From Lachnospiraceae bacterium (GTDB lineage: Bacteria > Bacillota > Clostridia > Lachnospirales > Lachnospiraceae): DNA of 64,000 bases. Position numbers and translations under genes: made by a program. Positions within the stretch are counted from its first letter, which is position 1, and every line of letters starts with the position of its first letter. The DNA lies in the NCBI GenBank assembly GCA_029071325.1, contig JAIEAP010000041.1, forward strand, positions 1-64,000. Reading direction: 5' to 3'. The notes beneath the pieces are model-generated. The model made no database searches. It was not told where the DNA came from and saw nothing but the letters and a program-made list of their open reading frames with translations. This document shows positions 43,131 to 54,148 of the stretch, piece after piece.

Positions 43131-44045
43131 ATGAGCAAGACAGTATTCATGTTCCCGGGACAGGGAGCCCAGTATGTGGGAATGGGCAGAGATTTCTATG
43201 ATGCGATTCCGGCATGCCGCAAGGTGTATGAGCAGGCATCAGAAGTGACCGGGCTTGACATTCCGGCATTATGCTTTGAGGAAAACGAGAACATACATAT
43301 TACAGAGTATACACAGATAGCGATGCTGACCACGGAAGCAGCGATTCTGACCGCGCTGGAGCAGGCGGGAAGAACACCGGCGGTGAGCGCAGGGTTAAGT
43401 CTGGGAGAATACGGTGCGCTTATAGCCTCCGGTGTTATGAAGCAGGAGGATGCGTTCCGGGTGGTACGTGCCAGGGGCATTTACATGCAGGAAGCAGTGC
43501 CGACAGGCGGTGCTATGTCTGCTATTCTGGGACTGGATATCCCAGCAATTGAGCAGGCATGTGAGCAGACGGAGGGCATTGTGTCTATTGCAAACTATAA
43601 CTGTCCGGGGCAGATTGTCATTACTGGAGAGGCGGCTGCAGTGGCAGCAGCAGGAGACCGCTGCAAAGAAGCGGGGGCGAAGAGAGTGGTTCCGTTGAAG
43701 GTAAGCGGTCCCTTCCATTCGCAGATGCTGACCGGTGCAGGAGAGAAGCTTGGTGTAGAGCTGGAGAAAGTGACTATTCAGGACTTTTCGATTCCGTATG
43801 TGGCAAACGTGACGGCAGATTATGTAACAGACAAAAACCAGGTCAAAGATCTTCTGATCCGTCAGGTATCCTCTTCCGTGCGGTGGCAGCAGACGATTGA
43901 ACGTCTTCTGGCCGACGGATACGATGAATTCGTGGAAATCGGTCCCGGACGGACGCTTGCCGGATTTATGCGCAAGATCAACCGGGAGGTAAAGACTGTA
44001 AACATAGAGAAGATGGAGGATTACAGATCATATGTTGGAGAATAA
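43131..44045 (+). CDS. fabD: Malonyl-CoA:ACP transacylase
   Basis: 304 residues, AGGAGAGG before the ATG. N-terminal [14 protein letters not shown], nucleophile Ser in [14 protein letters not shown] (GxSxG), substrate Arg in [13 protein letters not shown] and catalytic His in [12 protein letters not shown]. It moves malonyl from CoA to ACP for chain extension. The last 14 bases overlap fabG, whose RBS (GGAGG) is inside fabD, so the two are coupled. Confidence 0.95.
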   Translation: MSKTVFMFPGQGAQYVGMGRDFYDAIPACRKVYEQASEVTGLDIPALCFEENENIHITEYTQIAMLTTEAAILTALEQAGRTPAVSAGLSLGEYGALIASGVMKQEDAFRVVRARGIYMQEAVPTGGAMSAILGLDIPAIEQACEQTEGIVSIANYNCPGQIVITGEAAAVAAAGDRCKEAGAKRVVPLKVSGPFHSQMLTGAGEKLGVELEKVTIQDFSIPYVANVTADYVTDKNQVKDLLIRQVSSSVRWQQTIERLLADGYDEFVEIGPGRTLAGFMRKINREVKTVNIEKMEDYRSYVGE

Positions 44046-44772
44046 GGTAGCGCTGGTGACCGGCGCCGGCAGAGGAATCGGACGCGGCATAGCGAAACGT
44101 CTGGCGGCAGAACAGGCATACGTTATTGTCAATTATAACGGAAGCCGGGATAAGGCGGAAGAAACCGTGGCAGAGATTGAGATGCAGGGTGGACACGCGT
44201 CTGTTTATCAGTGCGACGTATCCGACAATGCGGCGTGTGAAGCTATGATCAAGGATATCATCCAGGAACATGGGCATTTGGATATTCTGGTAAACAATGC
44301 AGGAATCACCCGGGATAATCTGGTGATGAAAATGAGCGATGAGGAGTTTGATGCCGTATATGAGACCAATCTGAAAGGGGTATTCCATACGATACACCAC
44401 GCTTCCCGCCAGTTTTTGAAGCAGAGAAGCGGAAGAATCATCAATATTTCATCGGTATCCGGTATTATGGGAAATGCCGGGCAGGCAAATTACAGCGCTG
44501 CCAAAGCCGGGGTGATCGGACTGACCAAGAGTGTGGCAAGGGAGCTTGCATCCCGGGGAGTCACCGTCAATGCGGTAGCCCCTGGTATGATAGAGACAGA
44601 CATGACTCAGGCATTATCAGACAGTGTCAGGGAACAACTGATTGGGCAGATTCCTCTGGGAAGAGCCGGCAGAACGGAAGACATTGCTGCAGCAGTGGCG
44701 TTTCTGGCATCCGAGGAGGCAGCCTATATTACCGGTCAGGTGATTGCTGTAGACGGAGGAATGACGATGTAA
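44032..44772 (+). CDS. fabG: 3-oxoacyl-ACP reductase
   Basis: 246 residues, a classical short-chain dehydrogenase. NADPH site [32 protein letters not shown] with the catalytic Asn, Ser in [15 protein letters not shown] and Tyr/Lys in [15 protein letters not shown]-terminal [11 protein letters not shown] and [15 protein letters not shown] are typical of FabG. It makes the first reduction of each elongation cycle. It overlaps fabD and is 72 bases before fabF. Confidence 0.95.
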   Translation: MLENKVALVTGAGRGIGRGIAKRLAAEQAYVIVNYNGSRDKAEETVAEIEMQGGHASVYQCDVSDNAACEAMIKDIIQEHGHLDILVNNAGITRDNLVMKMSDEEFDAVYETNLKGVFHTIHHASRQFLKQRSGRIINISSVSGIMGNAGQANYSAAKAGVIGLTKSVARELASRGVTVNAVAPGMIETDMTQALSDSVREQLIGQIPLGRAGRTEDIAAAVAFLASEEAAYITGQVIAVDGGMTM

Positions 44773-44844
44773 CGGAAGCAGCATGTAACGGCAGGAACAT
44801 GCAACAGAGTATATAAGAAAGCAGGTAAGAGGAGAGGAATCATT

Positions 44845-46080
44845 ATGAGCAGAAGAGTTGTAATCACCGGACTTGGAGCGATCACACCTATCGGCAACAG
44901 TGTAGATGAATTCTGGAATGCCGTGAAGCGCGGAGAGATTGGATTCGGGGAAATCACGCATTTCGATACCGAGGAATATAAATGCCATGTGGCGGCAGAG
45001 GTCAAAAACTTTGACGCCAAAGAGTATATGGACTTCCGTTCTGCAAAGCGGATGGAGCCGTTTTGCCAGTATGTTGTGGCAGCGGCGAAGGAAGCGATTT
45101 CAGATGCAGGCATTCAGATGGAGCAGGAAGATCCTTACCGCGTGGGTACATCCATCAGCTCCGGCATAGGCAGTATGCAGGCGATGGAAAGGGAAAACCA
45201 GAAGCTGATGGAAAAGGGACCGTCCCGTATCAATCCTTTGTTTATTCCTATGATGATATCCAATATGGCGGCAGGCAATGTATCCATCCAGTTCGGGCTT
45301 AAGGGCAAGAGTATCAACGTGGTGACCGCCTGTACTTCAGGAACCAATGCGGTAGGAGAAGCGTTCCGTACCATACAATATGGAGATGCGGATATCATGG
45401 TATCCGGCGGAACGGAAGGCTGCATCACACCTCTTGGCGTGGCAGGCTTTACTGCATTGACGGCGCTGTCCACGGAGAGCGATCCCAGGAAGGCGAGCCT
45501 TCCCTTCGATAAGAACCGCAGCGGTTTTGTGATGGGCGAGGGAGCGGCAATCCTGATTCTGGAAGAACTGGAACATGCGAAGGCGCGGGGGGCGAAGATT
45601 TATGCGGAAGTCATCGGTTACGGCTGTTCTGCGGATGCATACCATATCACGTCTCCGGCAGAGGATGGCGCGGGCGCTGCAAGGGCAATGACAAATGCAT
45701 TGGCTGACGGCGGGGTACGCCCGGAGGAACTGACCTATATCAATGCGCATGGAACCGCAACTCATCATAACGACCTTTTTGAAACTAGGGCCATCAAGCT
45801 GGCTTTTGGCGCTCATGCGGATAAGCTTCGAATCAACTCCACGAAATCTATGATCGGTCATCTGCTGGGAGCAGCGGGAGCCATCGAGTGCCTGACCTGT
45901 GTCAAGGAAATGGAGGAAGGATATATTCATGCTACGGTGGGTTACGAGACACCGGATGAAGAACTGGACTTAAATTACTGCAAAGAGGCGATCCAGGAAG
46001 ATGTGCCGTATGCATTGAGCAATTCTCTGGGCTTTGGCGGACATAATGCCAGCATTCTGTTGAAGAAGTGGGAAGCATAA
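44845..46080 (+). CDS. fabF: 3-oxoacyl-ACP synthase II
   Basis: 411 residues with GAGGAGAGGAA before the ATG. Thiolase-fold condensing enzyme with Cys-His-His: Cys in VVTACTSGTNAVGEA (~residue 163), His in INAHGTATHHNDLFET (~303) and His in KSMIGHLLGAAGAIE (~340). NSLGFGGHNASILL is the C-terminal gate. It extends acyl-ACP by two carbons from malonyl-ACP. In many Firmicutes accB sits directly after fabF; here fabZ follows instead. Confidence 0.95.
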   Translation: MSRRVVITGLGAITPIGNSVDEFWNAVKRGEIGFGEITHFDTEEYKCHVAAEVKNFDAKEYMDFRSAKRMEPFCQYVVAAAKEAISDAGIQMEQEDPYRVGTSISSGIGSMQAMERENQKLMEKGPSRINPLFIPMMISNMAAGNVSIQFGLKGKSINVVTACTSGTNAVGEAFRTIQYGDADIMVSGGTEGCITPLGVAGFTALTALSTESDPRKASLPFDKNRSGFVMGEGAAILILEELEHAKARGAKIYAEVIGYGCSADAYHITSPAEDGAGAARAMTNALADGGVRPEELTYINAHGTATHHNDLFETRAIKLAFGAHADKLRINSTKSMIGHLLGAAGAIECLTCVKEMEEGYIHATVGYETPDEELDLNYCKEAIQEDVPYALSNSLGFGGHNASILLKKWEA

Positions 46081-46095
46081 GAGGGAGGACGACGC

Positions 46096-46542
46096 ATGTC
46101 ATTACTTACGACAAAGGAAATCATGAATATTCTTCCGCACCGCCATCCGTTCCTGTTAGTGGACACCATCGAGGAGCTGGAGCCAGGTGTGCGGGCTGTG
46201 GGCAGAAAATGTGTCAGCTTTGATGAGTCTTATTTTGCGGGACATTTTCCGGGTAACCCGGTGATGCCCGGAGTACTTATCGTGGAGGCTATGGCTCAGG
46301 TGGGCGCGGTAGCGATGCTGTGCCAGGAAGAGTTTCAGGGAAAAACAGCATACTTTGCGGGAATCAATAATGCAAAATTCAAGCAAAAGGTAGTCCCGGG
46401 AGATGTGCTTAACATAGAGACCCAGATTGTAAAGGTGAAAGGTCCCATAGGGATCGGTAAGGCGGTTGCTAAGGTAGACGGAAAAGTTGCCGCCATGGCA
46501 GAGTTGACGTTTGCGATAGGAGATGGAGCAGAAAATGAGTAA
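46096..46542 (+). CDS. fabZ: 3-hydroxyacyl-ACP dehydratase
   Basis: 148 residues, GGGAGGA before the ATG. Hot-dog fold with [19 protein letters not shown], catalytic His in [16 protein letters not shown] and catalytic Glu in [13 protein letters not shown]. It removes water from 3-hydroxyacyl-ACP, giving the FabK substrate. Its last eight bases overlap the accDA start. Confidence 0.95.
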   Translation: MSLLTTKEIMNILPHRHPFLLVDTIEELEPGVRAVGRKCVSFDESYFAGHFPGNPVMPGVLIVEAMAQVGAVAMLCQEEFQGKTAYFAGINNAKFKQKVVPGDVLNIETQIVKVKGPIGIGKAVAKVDGKVAAMAELTFAIGDGAENE

Positions 46543-48247
46543 TCTTTTTAGTGCAAGGAAAGAAAAGCGCGCTTGGGATGCTGCCGTAGAAGGCATTGTG
46601 GCAGAAGAGAAGAAAGTAGATGAAGTGCAGTGTAAGGCGTGCGGCAAGACACTGATCAAATCAGAGGTAGTCAAAAATAAATATGTGTGCTATGAGTGCG
46701 GCGCGTATTTCCGTGTTAAGACCAAAAACCGTCTGAAAATGGTGCTGGATCCCCAGAGTTTTGAGGAATGGTTTGAGGATGAGCATGGAACCAATCCGCT
46801 GGATTTTCCGGGTTATGTGGAGAAGCTGGATGAGGCAAGAGAGAAGACCGGATTAAAGGAAGCGGTGACCGTAGGCAGAGGAAAAATCTATAATGAAGAT
46901 GTAGTTATTGGCGTGTGCGACGCCCGCTTTATGATGAGCAGCATGGGTCACGCAGTGGGAGAGAAGATTGCTCTTGCAGTAGAGCGGGCAACGGAGCTTC
47001 GTCTGCCGGTCATCCTGTTTTGCTGTTCCGGCGGCGCCAGGATGCAGGAAGGTATTATTTCCCTGATGCAGATGGCAAAGACTTCTGCGGCATTGAAGCG
47101 GCATTCACAGGCAGGCCTGCTCTACATACCGGTTCTGACAGACCCCACGACAGGCGGGGTGACTGCCAGCTTTGCTATGCTGGGCGATATCATTCTGGCA
47201 GAACCTAAGGCGCTGATCGGATTTGCAGGAGCCAGGGTGATTGAACAGACCATCGGACAGAAACTGCCGGAAGGATTCCAGAGAGCGGAGTTCCAGCTGG
47301 AGCATGGGTTTGTGGATGCTATTGTGGAGCGTAAGAATCTGAAAAAGACTCTGTATGAAATTCTGCGCATGCATCATGTGGAAGGATATGCAAAGTTTGC
47401 GCCTGCCACTGAGGTGGACGGCAGACCTACGGAGCTGATGCGTGAGCGCGCCAGCAAGGCAAAAGAATTGAATGCATGGGATAAGGTGAAAATGGCAAGA
47501 AAGGTAGACCGGCTGTCTGCCGAAGATTATATTGACAGCATATTCACAAAATTTATGGAGTTTCACGGTGACCGTTATTTCCGCGACGATCCTGCTATTG
47601 TGGGAGGTATTGCTTATCTGGACGGGCAGCCTGTCACGGTGATCGGTGTGCAGAAGGGCAGGGATATGAAGGACTGTATGCGTCATAATTACGGAATGCC
47701 GTCCCCGGAGGGCTACCGCAAAGCGCTGCGTCTGATGAAACAGGCGGAGAAATTCCATCGTCCTGTCATTACATTCGTGAATACATCGGGCGCCTTCTGC
47801 GGTATGGAAGCAGAAGAAGGCGGACAGGGTGAGGCTATTGCCCGCAATCTGTATGAGATGTCGGGACTTACGGTTCCGGTGCTCACCTTCATGATCGGAG
47901 AAGGAGGAAGCGGCGGCGCTCTGGGTCTGGCTGTGGGCAATGAGGTTTATATGATGGAAAATGCCACATACTCCGTGCTGTCGCCAGAGGGCTTTGCTTC
48001 TATATTGTGGAAGGACGGCAAGCGCGCTAAGGAAGCAGCGGGCGTTATGAAGATCACGGCGAAGGATCTTTTGGAATTGGGAGTCATTGAGGAGATCATT
48101 CCGGAGTATGGCGGAGCAGACAGCGCCGCATTGTCATCCATAGCCGATTATATGCATAAGCTGATCCGTTCTTTCTTAGAGCGGCAGGAGGGTAAGAGCG
48201 GAGAACAGATTGCAAGGGAGCGTTACGAACGTTTCCGCAAATATTAA
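46535..48247 (+). CDS. accDA: Acetyl-CoA carboxylase carboxyltransferase, fused beta and alpha subunits
   Basis: 570 residues. The ATG at 46535 overlaps the end of fabZ; an ATG four codons earlier is worse placed to the GGAG. Residues ~1-270 are AccD: zinc ribbon CKACG...CYECG, then [18 protein letters not shown] and [15 protein letters not shown]. Residues ~295-560 are Acc[52 protein letters not shown] and [17 protein letters not shown]. The two are normally separate genes. Together they transfer CO2 from biotin to acetyl-CoA, making malonyl-CoA. Biotin carrier (AccB) and biotin carboxylase (AccC) are not in the window. Confidence 0.93.
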   Translation: MSNLFSARKEKRAWDAAVEGIVAEEKKVDEVQCKACGKTLIKSEVVKNKYVCYECGAYFRVKTKNRLKMVLDPQSFEEWFEDEHGTNPLDFPGYVEKLDEAREKTGLKEAVTVGRGKIYNEDVVIGVCDARFMMSSMGHAVGEKIALAVERATELRLPVILFCCSGGARMQEGIISLMQMAKTSAALKRHSQAGLLYIPVLTDPTTGGVTASFAMLGDIILAEPKALIGFAGARVIEQTIGQKLPEGFQRAEFQLEHGFVDAIVERKNLKKTLYEILRMHHVEGYAKFAPATEVDGRPTELMRERASKAKELNAWDKVKMARKVDRLSAEDYIDSIFTKFMEFHGDRYFRDDPAIVGGIAYLDGQPVTVIGVQKGRDMKDCMRHNYGMPSPEGYRKALRLMKQAEKFHRPVITFVNTSGAFCGMEAEEGGQGEAIARNLYEMSGLTVPVLTFMIGEGGSGGALGLAVGNEVYMMENATYSVLSPEGFASILWKDGKRAKEAAGVMKITAKDLLELGVIEEIIPEYGGADSAALSSIADYMHKLIRSFLERQEGKSGEQIARERYERFRKY

Positions 48248-48260
48248 AAGGAGTCGACTT

Positions 48261-49223
48261 ATGAATATTCGAATATGCGGAGTCGGAAGTGCGCTGCCCG
48301 CGCTGACCGTAACCAATGATGATCTCAGTAAAATTATGGATACTTCAGACGAATGGATATCCACCAGGACAGGAATCCGCACCAGACATCTGGCAACGGA
48401 GGAGACGACTACAGGACTTGCGGTGGAAGCGGCGAAGCAGGCCATTAAGGATGCAGGTACCACGCCGGAGGAGATAGAGTTGATCATCGGCGCCAGTGCC
48501 ACGCCGGATAATATTGTTCCGTCTCTTGCCTGTGAGGTGCAGCGTGAGATCGGTGCGTCAAATGCCGTTGCATTTGATGTGACTGCCGGCTGCTCCGGAT
48601 TCCTATTTGCCATGAGTATTGCTCAGGCCTATATCGCCAGCGGGAAATGCCGGAATGCGTTGTTGATCGGTGCAGAGGTTCTCTCCAAAATTATGGACTG
48701 GAGTGACCGTAGTACCTGTGTACTTTTCGGAGACGGCGCAGGAGCAGCGGTAGTCCGTGGAGAGGAAAACGCTATGTGCTATATGACCCAGGGTTCTGAC
48801 GGCGCGCGGGGAAGCGTACTGTCCTGTATGAACCGTCCGGTCAATCATCCGTATCATGTGCAGGACAGCAGGCATGCATTTGTGCATATGGAAGGGCAGG
48901 AGGTTTTCAAATTTGCAGTACGGACCGTGCCGATTGCAATTGACCGGCTGCTGGCGGAGGCGAAGCTTACCGCCGACGATATCGATTACTTTTTCCTGCA
49001 TCAGGCAAATCTTCGAATTTTGGAGTCTGTGGCAAAGCGCTTGAAGCAGCCGATGGAAAAATTCCCTGTCAATATCACAGAGTGTGCCAATACTTCTGCT
49101 GCAAGTGTGCCTATTCTATTGACTGAGTACAAAAAGAGCGGGCGTCTGCATGAGGGTGATAAGATCGTACTTGCAGGATTCGGCGCAGGACTTACCTGGG
49201 GCGCGGCATTGTTGACATGGTAA
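48261..49223 (+). CDS. fabH: 3-oxoacyl-ACP synthase III
   Basis: 320 residues from the ATG after AAGGAG; an upstream in-frame ATG lies inside accDA. Starter condensing enzyme with Cys-His-Asn: FDVTAGCSGFLFAMS (Cys ~112), IDYFFLHQANLRILES (His) and NITECANTSAASVPI (Asn). DEWISTRTGIRTRHL is a FabH segment. It joins acetyl-CoA or branched acyl-CoA to malonyl-ACP and so starts synthesis. In streptococci fabH comes before acpP next to fabT; here fabH and fabT are at the 3' end. Confidence 0.95.
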   Translation: MNIRICGVGSALPALTVTNDDLSKIMDTSDEWISTRTGIRTRHLATEETTTGLAVEAAKQAIKDAGTTPEEIELIIGASATPDNIVPSLACEVQREIGASNAVAFDVTAGCSGFLFAMSIAQAYIASGKCRNALLIGAEVLSKIMDWSDRSTCVLFGDGAGAAVVRGEENAMCYMTQGSDGARGSVLSCMNRPVNHPYHVQDSRHAFVHMEGQEVFKFAVRTVPIAIDRLLAEAKLTADDIDYFFLHQANLRILESVAKRLKQPMEKFPVNITECANTSAASVPILLTEYKKSGRLHEGDKIVLAGFGAGLTWGAALLTW

Positions 49224-49245
49224 ATGACAGAAGGGCGGATAGAGG

Positions 49246-49707
49246 ATGGATGCAGATAAGACATTAAACGATATTCTCGTAAAGATATTTAACGATCTGA
49301 TGGAAATCGAGGAAAAATGTCTGATCAACGGAGAATTTATGAATATCTCCAGCAATGATATGCACATTATAGAAGCAATCGGAATAGAAGAGCCGAAAAA
49401 AATGTCGCAGATAGCCAGGGCGATGAACGTGACGACCGGGACACTGACGAAGGCAGTGGAGGCGCTGGAACAGAAAGCATACATCGTGCGCAACCGCAGT
49501 CAAAAGGACAGGCGTGTCGTAATGGTGTCTTTGACGGAACAGGGAGAACGTGCTTATTGGCATCATGCTCGTTTCCATGAGAATATGATACATGATATCA
49601 AGGAAGAATTGAGTGAGGAAGAGACCGCCGTTCTCATTGCCACTCTGGGGAAGCTGGTGAAATTCTTTCGGAAAAAGTATGAGCCGTATCTGAAAAATAA
49701 AAAATAA
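49246..49707 (+). CDS. fabT: MarR family repressor of fatty-acid synthesis (FabT-like)
   Basis: 153 residues starting at ATG 49246, 22 bases after fabH, with AAGGGCGGATAGAGG upstream. The winged helix is plain: MSQIARAMNVTTGTLTKAVE (recognition helix) and wing QKAYIVRNRSQKDRRVVMVS with the DxR turn. The N-terminal dimer helix contains KIFNDLMEIEEKCL. FabT represses fab genes when bound to long-chain acyl-ACP. Position in the operon and a TTTGA/TCAAA operator at the promoter support negative feedback. The name is inferred from context. Confidence 0.82.
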   Translation: MDADKTLNDILVKIFNDLMEIEEKCLINGEFMNISSNDMHIIEAIGIEEPKKMSQIARAMNVTTGTLTKAVEALEQKAYIVRNRSQKDRRVVMVSLTEQGERAYWHHARFHENMIHDIKEELSEEETAVLIATLGKLVKFFRKKYEPYLKNKK

Positions 49708-49741
49708 ATATACAGAAAAATGCAATTTTACCCTTGCAGAC

Positions 49742-49769
49742 TTGCAAATCAAGATGTGTAATGTATAAA
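49742..49769 (+). promoter_or_regulatory. gdhA promoter
   Basis: TTGCAA (49742-49747), 16-base spacer, TATAAA (49764-49769) preceded by TG. Transcription would start near 49776, leaving a ~100-base AT-rich leader with no clear structure. Confidence 0.6.
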
Positions 49770-49874
49770 AATGAGAAGTTTTTACCGATTTTTGAGAAAA
49801 ATATTGCGTAAAGTTGCATTTCATAATAAAATAAAAACGTTGAGGCAATTCATAAATATAGAAAAGGAGAATGA

Positions 49875-51212
<1,338 letters not shown>

Positions 51213-51233
51213 TAGTAAAAATGCGCATATAAG

Positions 51234-51281
51234 GAAATGCCGGAAAAATCAGAAATGACTTTAAACCGGCATTTCTTTTTT
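51234..51281 (+). terminator. Intrinsic terminator after gdhA
   Basis: GAAATGCCGG (51234-51243) pairs with CCGGCATTTC (51266-51275), then TTTTTTT. Confidence 0.85.
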
Positions 51282-51344
51282 TGGTTATTTGACTGTGTTT
51301 AGCAATAATTGCAATAGAAGTCCAGTACAGAAATGAGGCAGTCG

Positions 51345-52574
51345 ATGTCGGAAATAAAGCGGATGCCTTTTACCAAGGCAATGAAAAAAACACATACCAT
51401 ATTGATGCCCCAGATGTTGGAGTATCACTCCCCTTTCCTGCAGGCAGCATTCGAGGCCAACGGGTATCATTTTGCAGTGCTGCAGGGTGGCAGTCGGCTA
51501 AAGGAAAGGGCCCTGCGCTGTATGAATAACGACTACTGTTATCCAGGTATCTTGATCGTGGGACAGATGCTGGAAGCCTTGCAAGAAGGACATTATTCTG
51601 CAGATAACATTGCATTCATGGAGCCTCAGGCGGGCGGTGCCTGCAGAGCAGGAAACTATTATCAGGTTATTATCAATACCCTGAACAGATGCGGCTATGG
51701 ACAAATTCCGGTAATCTCCCTGAATTTCAAGGGACAAGAAAAGCATCCGGGATTTCGGATTACCCCCAGACTCTTTTGGGATGCGGTGACGGCGGTGTGC
51801 TATGGAGACTTGATCTTAAGTCTCTATCATCAGGTAAAACCTTACGAGTGCGAGGAAGGAGCCGCGGATCGGGCGCGGAAAGTGCTGGAGCAGGAGCTTA
51901 TGGCACAAATCAGAGAACACCGGGGCGGCAAAAGGCGTGACGGTTACAGGCATATTCTTAAGACGTTTAACGAAATTGCTGTGACAGGAGTGCCAAAACG
52001 CAAGGTAGGCGTGGCAGGAGAGATCTATATCAAGTATTGCTCTCTTGGAAACCATGGATTAGAGAAATATCTGGAGCAGCAAGACTGCCAGTGCCTTATG
52101 GGAGGATTCATTAATTATACTATTTATGTGCTGGACAGCGATTACAAAGCCTATCTGATCAATACAAAACATCCGGTGCTTCAAAAAGGCTATGACTTGG
52201 CGCTGTCCTATCTGCAAAAAATCCAACGAGAGTTATATGAAGAAGTGAAAAATCATGGGCGGTTTAGAATGGATCTGCCCTTTGCCGATATGAAAAAATT
52301 GGCGGAAGATCTTGTGGGAAGTGATTGCATCACCGGAGATGGATGGCTGGTGGCAGCAGAAGCGGCTATGGCTGTGGAGCAGGGCTGCCGAAATGTGCTG
52401 ATCGTCCATCCTTTCGGGTGTCTGGTCAGTCATGTGTGCGAGCGGGGGATTCTGAGGCAGCTGAAAACAAGGTATTCTCATGTGAATTTCCAGACGGTGG
52501 AGTACGACTATGATTCCAGTGATGCGCTGAGGGAAAGCAGGATAATGCTGGGATTGGCAGAATTTCCTAAGTAG
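51345..52574 (+). CDS. Stand-alone DUF2229/acyl-CoA dehydratase activase-related protein
   Basis: 409 residues; GAGG is about five to seven bases before ATG 51345, which is preferred to 51333. The sequence resembles the non-ATPase part of large HgdC-like 2-hydroxyacyl-CoA dehydratase activase proteins: ILMPQMLEYHSPFLQAAFEA, MNNDYCYPGILIVGQML, EPQAGGACRAGNYYQVII, VGVAGEIYIKYCSLGNHGLE and VLIVHPFGCLVSHVCERG. Cys residues in CYP, GGACR and HPFGC could bind an iron-sulfur cluster. In many clostridia this domain is joined to, or next to, the BadF/HgdC ATPase, which is missing here. The reaction is unknown. Confidence 0.7.
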   Translation: MSEIKRMPFTKAMKKTHTILMPQMLEYHSPFLQAAFEANGYHFAVLQGGSRLKERALRCMNNDYCYPGILIVGQMLEALQEGHYSADNIAFMEPQAGGACRAGNYYQVIINTLNRCGYGQIPVISLNFKGQEKHPGFRITPRLFWDAVTAVCYGDLILSLYHQVKPYECEEGAADRARKVLEQELMAQIREHRGGKRRDGYRHILKTFNEIAVTGVPKRKVGVAGEIYIKYCSLGNHGLEKYLEQQDCQCLMGGFINYTIYVLDSDYKAYLINTKHPVLQKGYDLALSYLQKIQRELYEEVKNHGRFRMDLPFADMKKLAEDLVGSDCITGDGWLVAAEAAMAVEQGCRNVLIVHPFGCLVSHVCERGILRQLKTRYSHVNFQTVEYDYDSSDALRESRIMLGLAEFPK

Positions 52575-52745
52575 CGCCGTCATTTCATAAATGAAAGGTT
52601 GATGGATGAATGTGTTTTCTCTCTTTTTTGTGCAGGAATAGAGAGGAACGTTATGGATTAATATCTTATAATCAATCTATAATCTACTGCCAGTATTTGC
52701 CTATATGCAGGAATAACCATACAAAATATCAGAGGAGGGATCAGA

Positions 52746-53597
52746 ATGGAATGGGTCGAGAGATTAAACGAGAGTATAAACTACATCGAGGAACACTTGA
52801 CGGGTGAAATAGATTATGAGCAGCTTGGCAGAATCGCATGCTGTTCCGCTTATCATTTTCAGAGAATGTTCACCTATATGGCGGACGTCACATTGTCGGA
52901 ATATATCCGAAGACGGAAAATGTCGCTGGCAGCAGTGGATTTGCAGAGCGGAGATGAAAAGGTGATCGATATCGCAGAAAAGTATGGTTATCATTCTCCT
53001 ACGGCATTTAACCGGGCGTTCCAGTCTGTCCATGGAGTTGCGCCCTCTGCTGTCAAGGGGGAAGGCGTATCGGTAAAATCATTTCCGCCTATTACATTTA
53101 CGGTTGCAGTGAAAGGAGCTGAAGAAATGAATTATCGAATCGAGACAAAAGAAGCCTTCCGTATCATAGGGGTATCTGCCCCATTAGAGAGGGAGTTGGA
53201 AAAGAACTTTGCAGCGGTTCCCCAAATGTGGGAAAGGGTGTCAACAGACGGGACGATTGAGAAGCTGGCAGGCATGATGGATACAGCGCCCATGGGACTT
53301 CTAGGTGTATGCGCCTGCAATGATGAGGAGCAGTGGAAATACTATATCGCTGTTTCCAGCACAAAGGAAAGTGATGAATTTGAGGAATATATGGTACCGG
53401 CATCCACATGGGCAGTTTTTTCCGGTACAGGAACCAATCAATCCATACAGGAGCTGGAACAGCGTATCTTAACTGAGTGGCTGCCCACATCCGGTTACGA
53501 ATATGCCGATGCTCCCGACATCGAGGTTTACCTGAATCCAGATCCTCAGAACGCGCAGTATGAGGTGTGGATACCTGTAACGAAAAAACAAGGTTGA
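52746..53597 (+). CDS. AraC family regulator with GyrI-like effector domain
   Basis: 283 residues with GGAGGGATC before the ATG. Residues ~5-105 are a pair of helix-turn-helix motifs: LGRIACCSAYHFQRMFTYM and DIAEKYGYHSPTAFNRAFQ ending HGVAPSAVKGEG. Residues ~125-283 are a GyrI-like small-molecule-binding domain (YRIETKEAFRIIGVSAPLE, YMVPASTWAVFSGTG, PDIEVYLNPDPQNAQYEVWI). Proteins with this order (Rob/BltR type) respond to drugs or lipophilic compounds and control transporters. No obvious target adjoins; a terminator follows at once. Confidence 0.9.
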   Translation: MEWVERLNESINYIEEHLTGEIDYEQLGRIACCSAYHFQRMFTYMADVTLSEYIRRRKMSLAAVDLQSGDEKVIDIAEKYGYHSPTAFNRAFQSVHGVAPSAVKGEGVSVKSFPPITFTVAVKGAEEMNYRIETKEAFRIIGVSAPLERELEKNFAAVPQMWERVSTDGTIEKLAGMMDTAPMGLLGVCACNDEEQWKYYIAVSSTKESDEFEEYMVPASTWAVFSGTGTNQSIQELEQRILTEWLPTSGYEYADAPDIEVYLNPDPQNAQYEVWIPVTKKQG

Positions 53598-53604
53598 TGA
53601 TTGG

Positions 53605-53642
53605 AAAACCGCCAGTATGAAGATATCATGCCGGCGGTTTTT
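53605..53642 (+). terminator. Intrinsic terminator after the AraC/GyrI gene
   Basis: AAACCGCC (53606-53613) pairs with GGCGGTTT (53633-53640) around a 19-base loop and is followed by TT. Confidence 0.75.
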
Positions 53643-53811
53643 CGAATACATATGGCAATACCTGATTATTTTACAACGCATTAAGACTTTGAACACCTTA
53701 ATTTTACCACAACTGGATGCTCTTTTTTATTCACTTAATAGATGAAATACAATAAACAGCTTAAACACAGTAACTATGCAGCTTTCGGTCACTTTCACGG
53801 CTATGATGTGA

Positions 53812-53991
53812 ATAATTCAGGCTAAGGTATGTGATGCAAATTTTATTCCATCTGATTTTAATGGTAAATCATATTCATCATTGGGAAAATATGTTGTTGA
53901 TAAATTGAAAGTATATGCCTATGATGACGGAATGACAGCAGATGAAGAATCTCAGGTAATACAGATTTTATTGTCATTCAGAATTAAATAA
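53812..53991 (+). pseudogene. Orphan C-terminal coding remnant
   Basis: In the 550-base gap before the NAD operon, one frame is open from the TGA at 53809 to the TAA at 53989-53991 and looks coding (FIPSDFNGKSYSSLGKYVVD, then KLKVYAYDDGMTADEESQ). It has no start codon with an RBS. The AT-rich base use matches the NAD operon, and a terminator follows directly, as after a real gene end. I read it as the tail of a lost gene of unknown family. Nothing else is supportable between 53643 and 53811. Confidence 0.4.
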
Positions 53992-54000
53992 TTGTAAGTA

Positions 54001-54047
54001 AGAGTACATGTTAGAGAAAATTAAGTCGATAATATGTACTCTTTTTT
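54001..54047 (+). terminator. Intrinsic terminator before the NAD salvage operon
   Basis: AGAGTACAT (54001-54009) pairs with ATGTACTCT (54034-54042), then TTTTT. It insulates the NAD operon from upstream transcription. Confidence 0.8.
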
Positions 54048-54067
54048 CAAAAAAAATAAAAAAACTG

Positions 54068-54096
54068 TTGACATATAATCAAAATGATTATAAGAT
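54068..54096 (+). promoter_or_regulatory. NAD salvage operon promoter
   Basis: TTGACA (54068-54073), 17-base spacer, TAAGAT (54091-54096). The spacer is almost entirely filled by the first NrtR-like operator. Confidence 0.7.
54074..54092. promoter_or_regulatory. NrtR-like operator 1
   Basis: TATAATCA-AAA-TGATTATA is a perfect palindrome with 8-base arms lying between -35 and -10. Repressor binding here would exclude RNA polymerase. It shares its core with operator 2. Confidence 0.75.
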
Positions 54097-54111
54097 GTAG
54101 AAAACAAGGAG

Positions 54112-54132
54112 ATATAATCAGAATGATTATAT
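54112..54132. promoter_or_regulatory. NrtR-like operator 2
   Basis: ATATAATCA-GAA-TGATTATAT is a perfect palindrome with 9-base arms, 38 bases centre to centre from operator 1, just before the ribosome binding site. Two near-identical sites and an NrtR gene in the same operon make autoregulation likely. Confidence 0.75.
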
Positions 54133-54148
54133 GAAAGGAGACGCGAAT

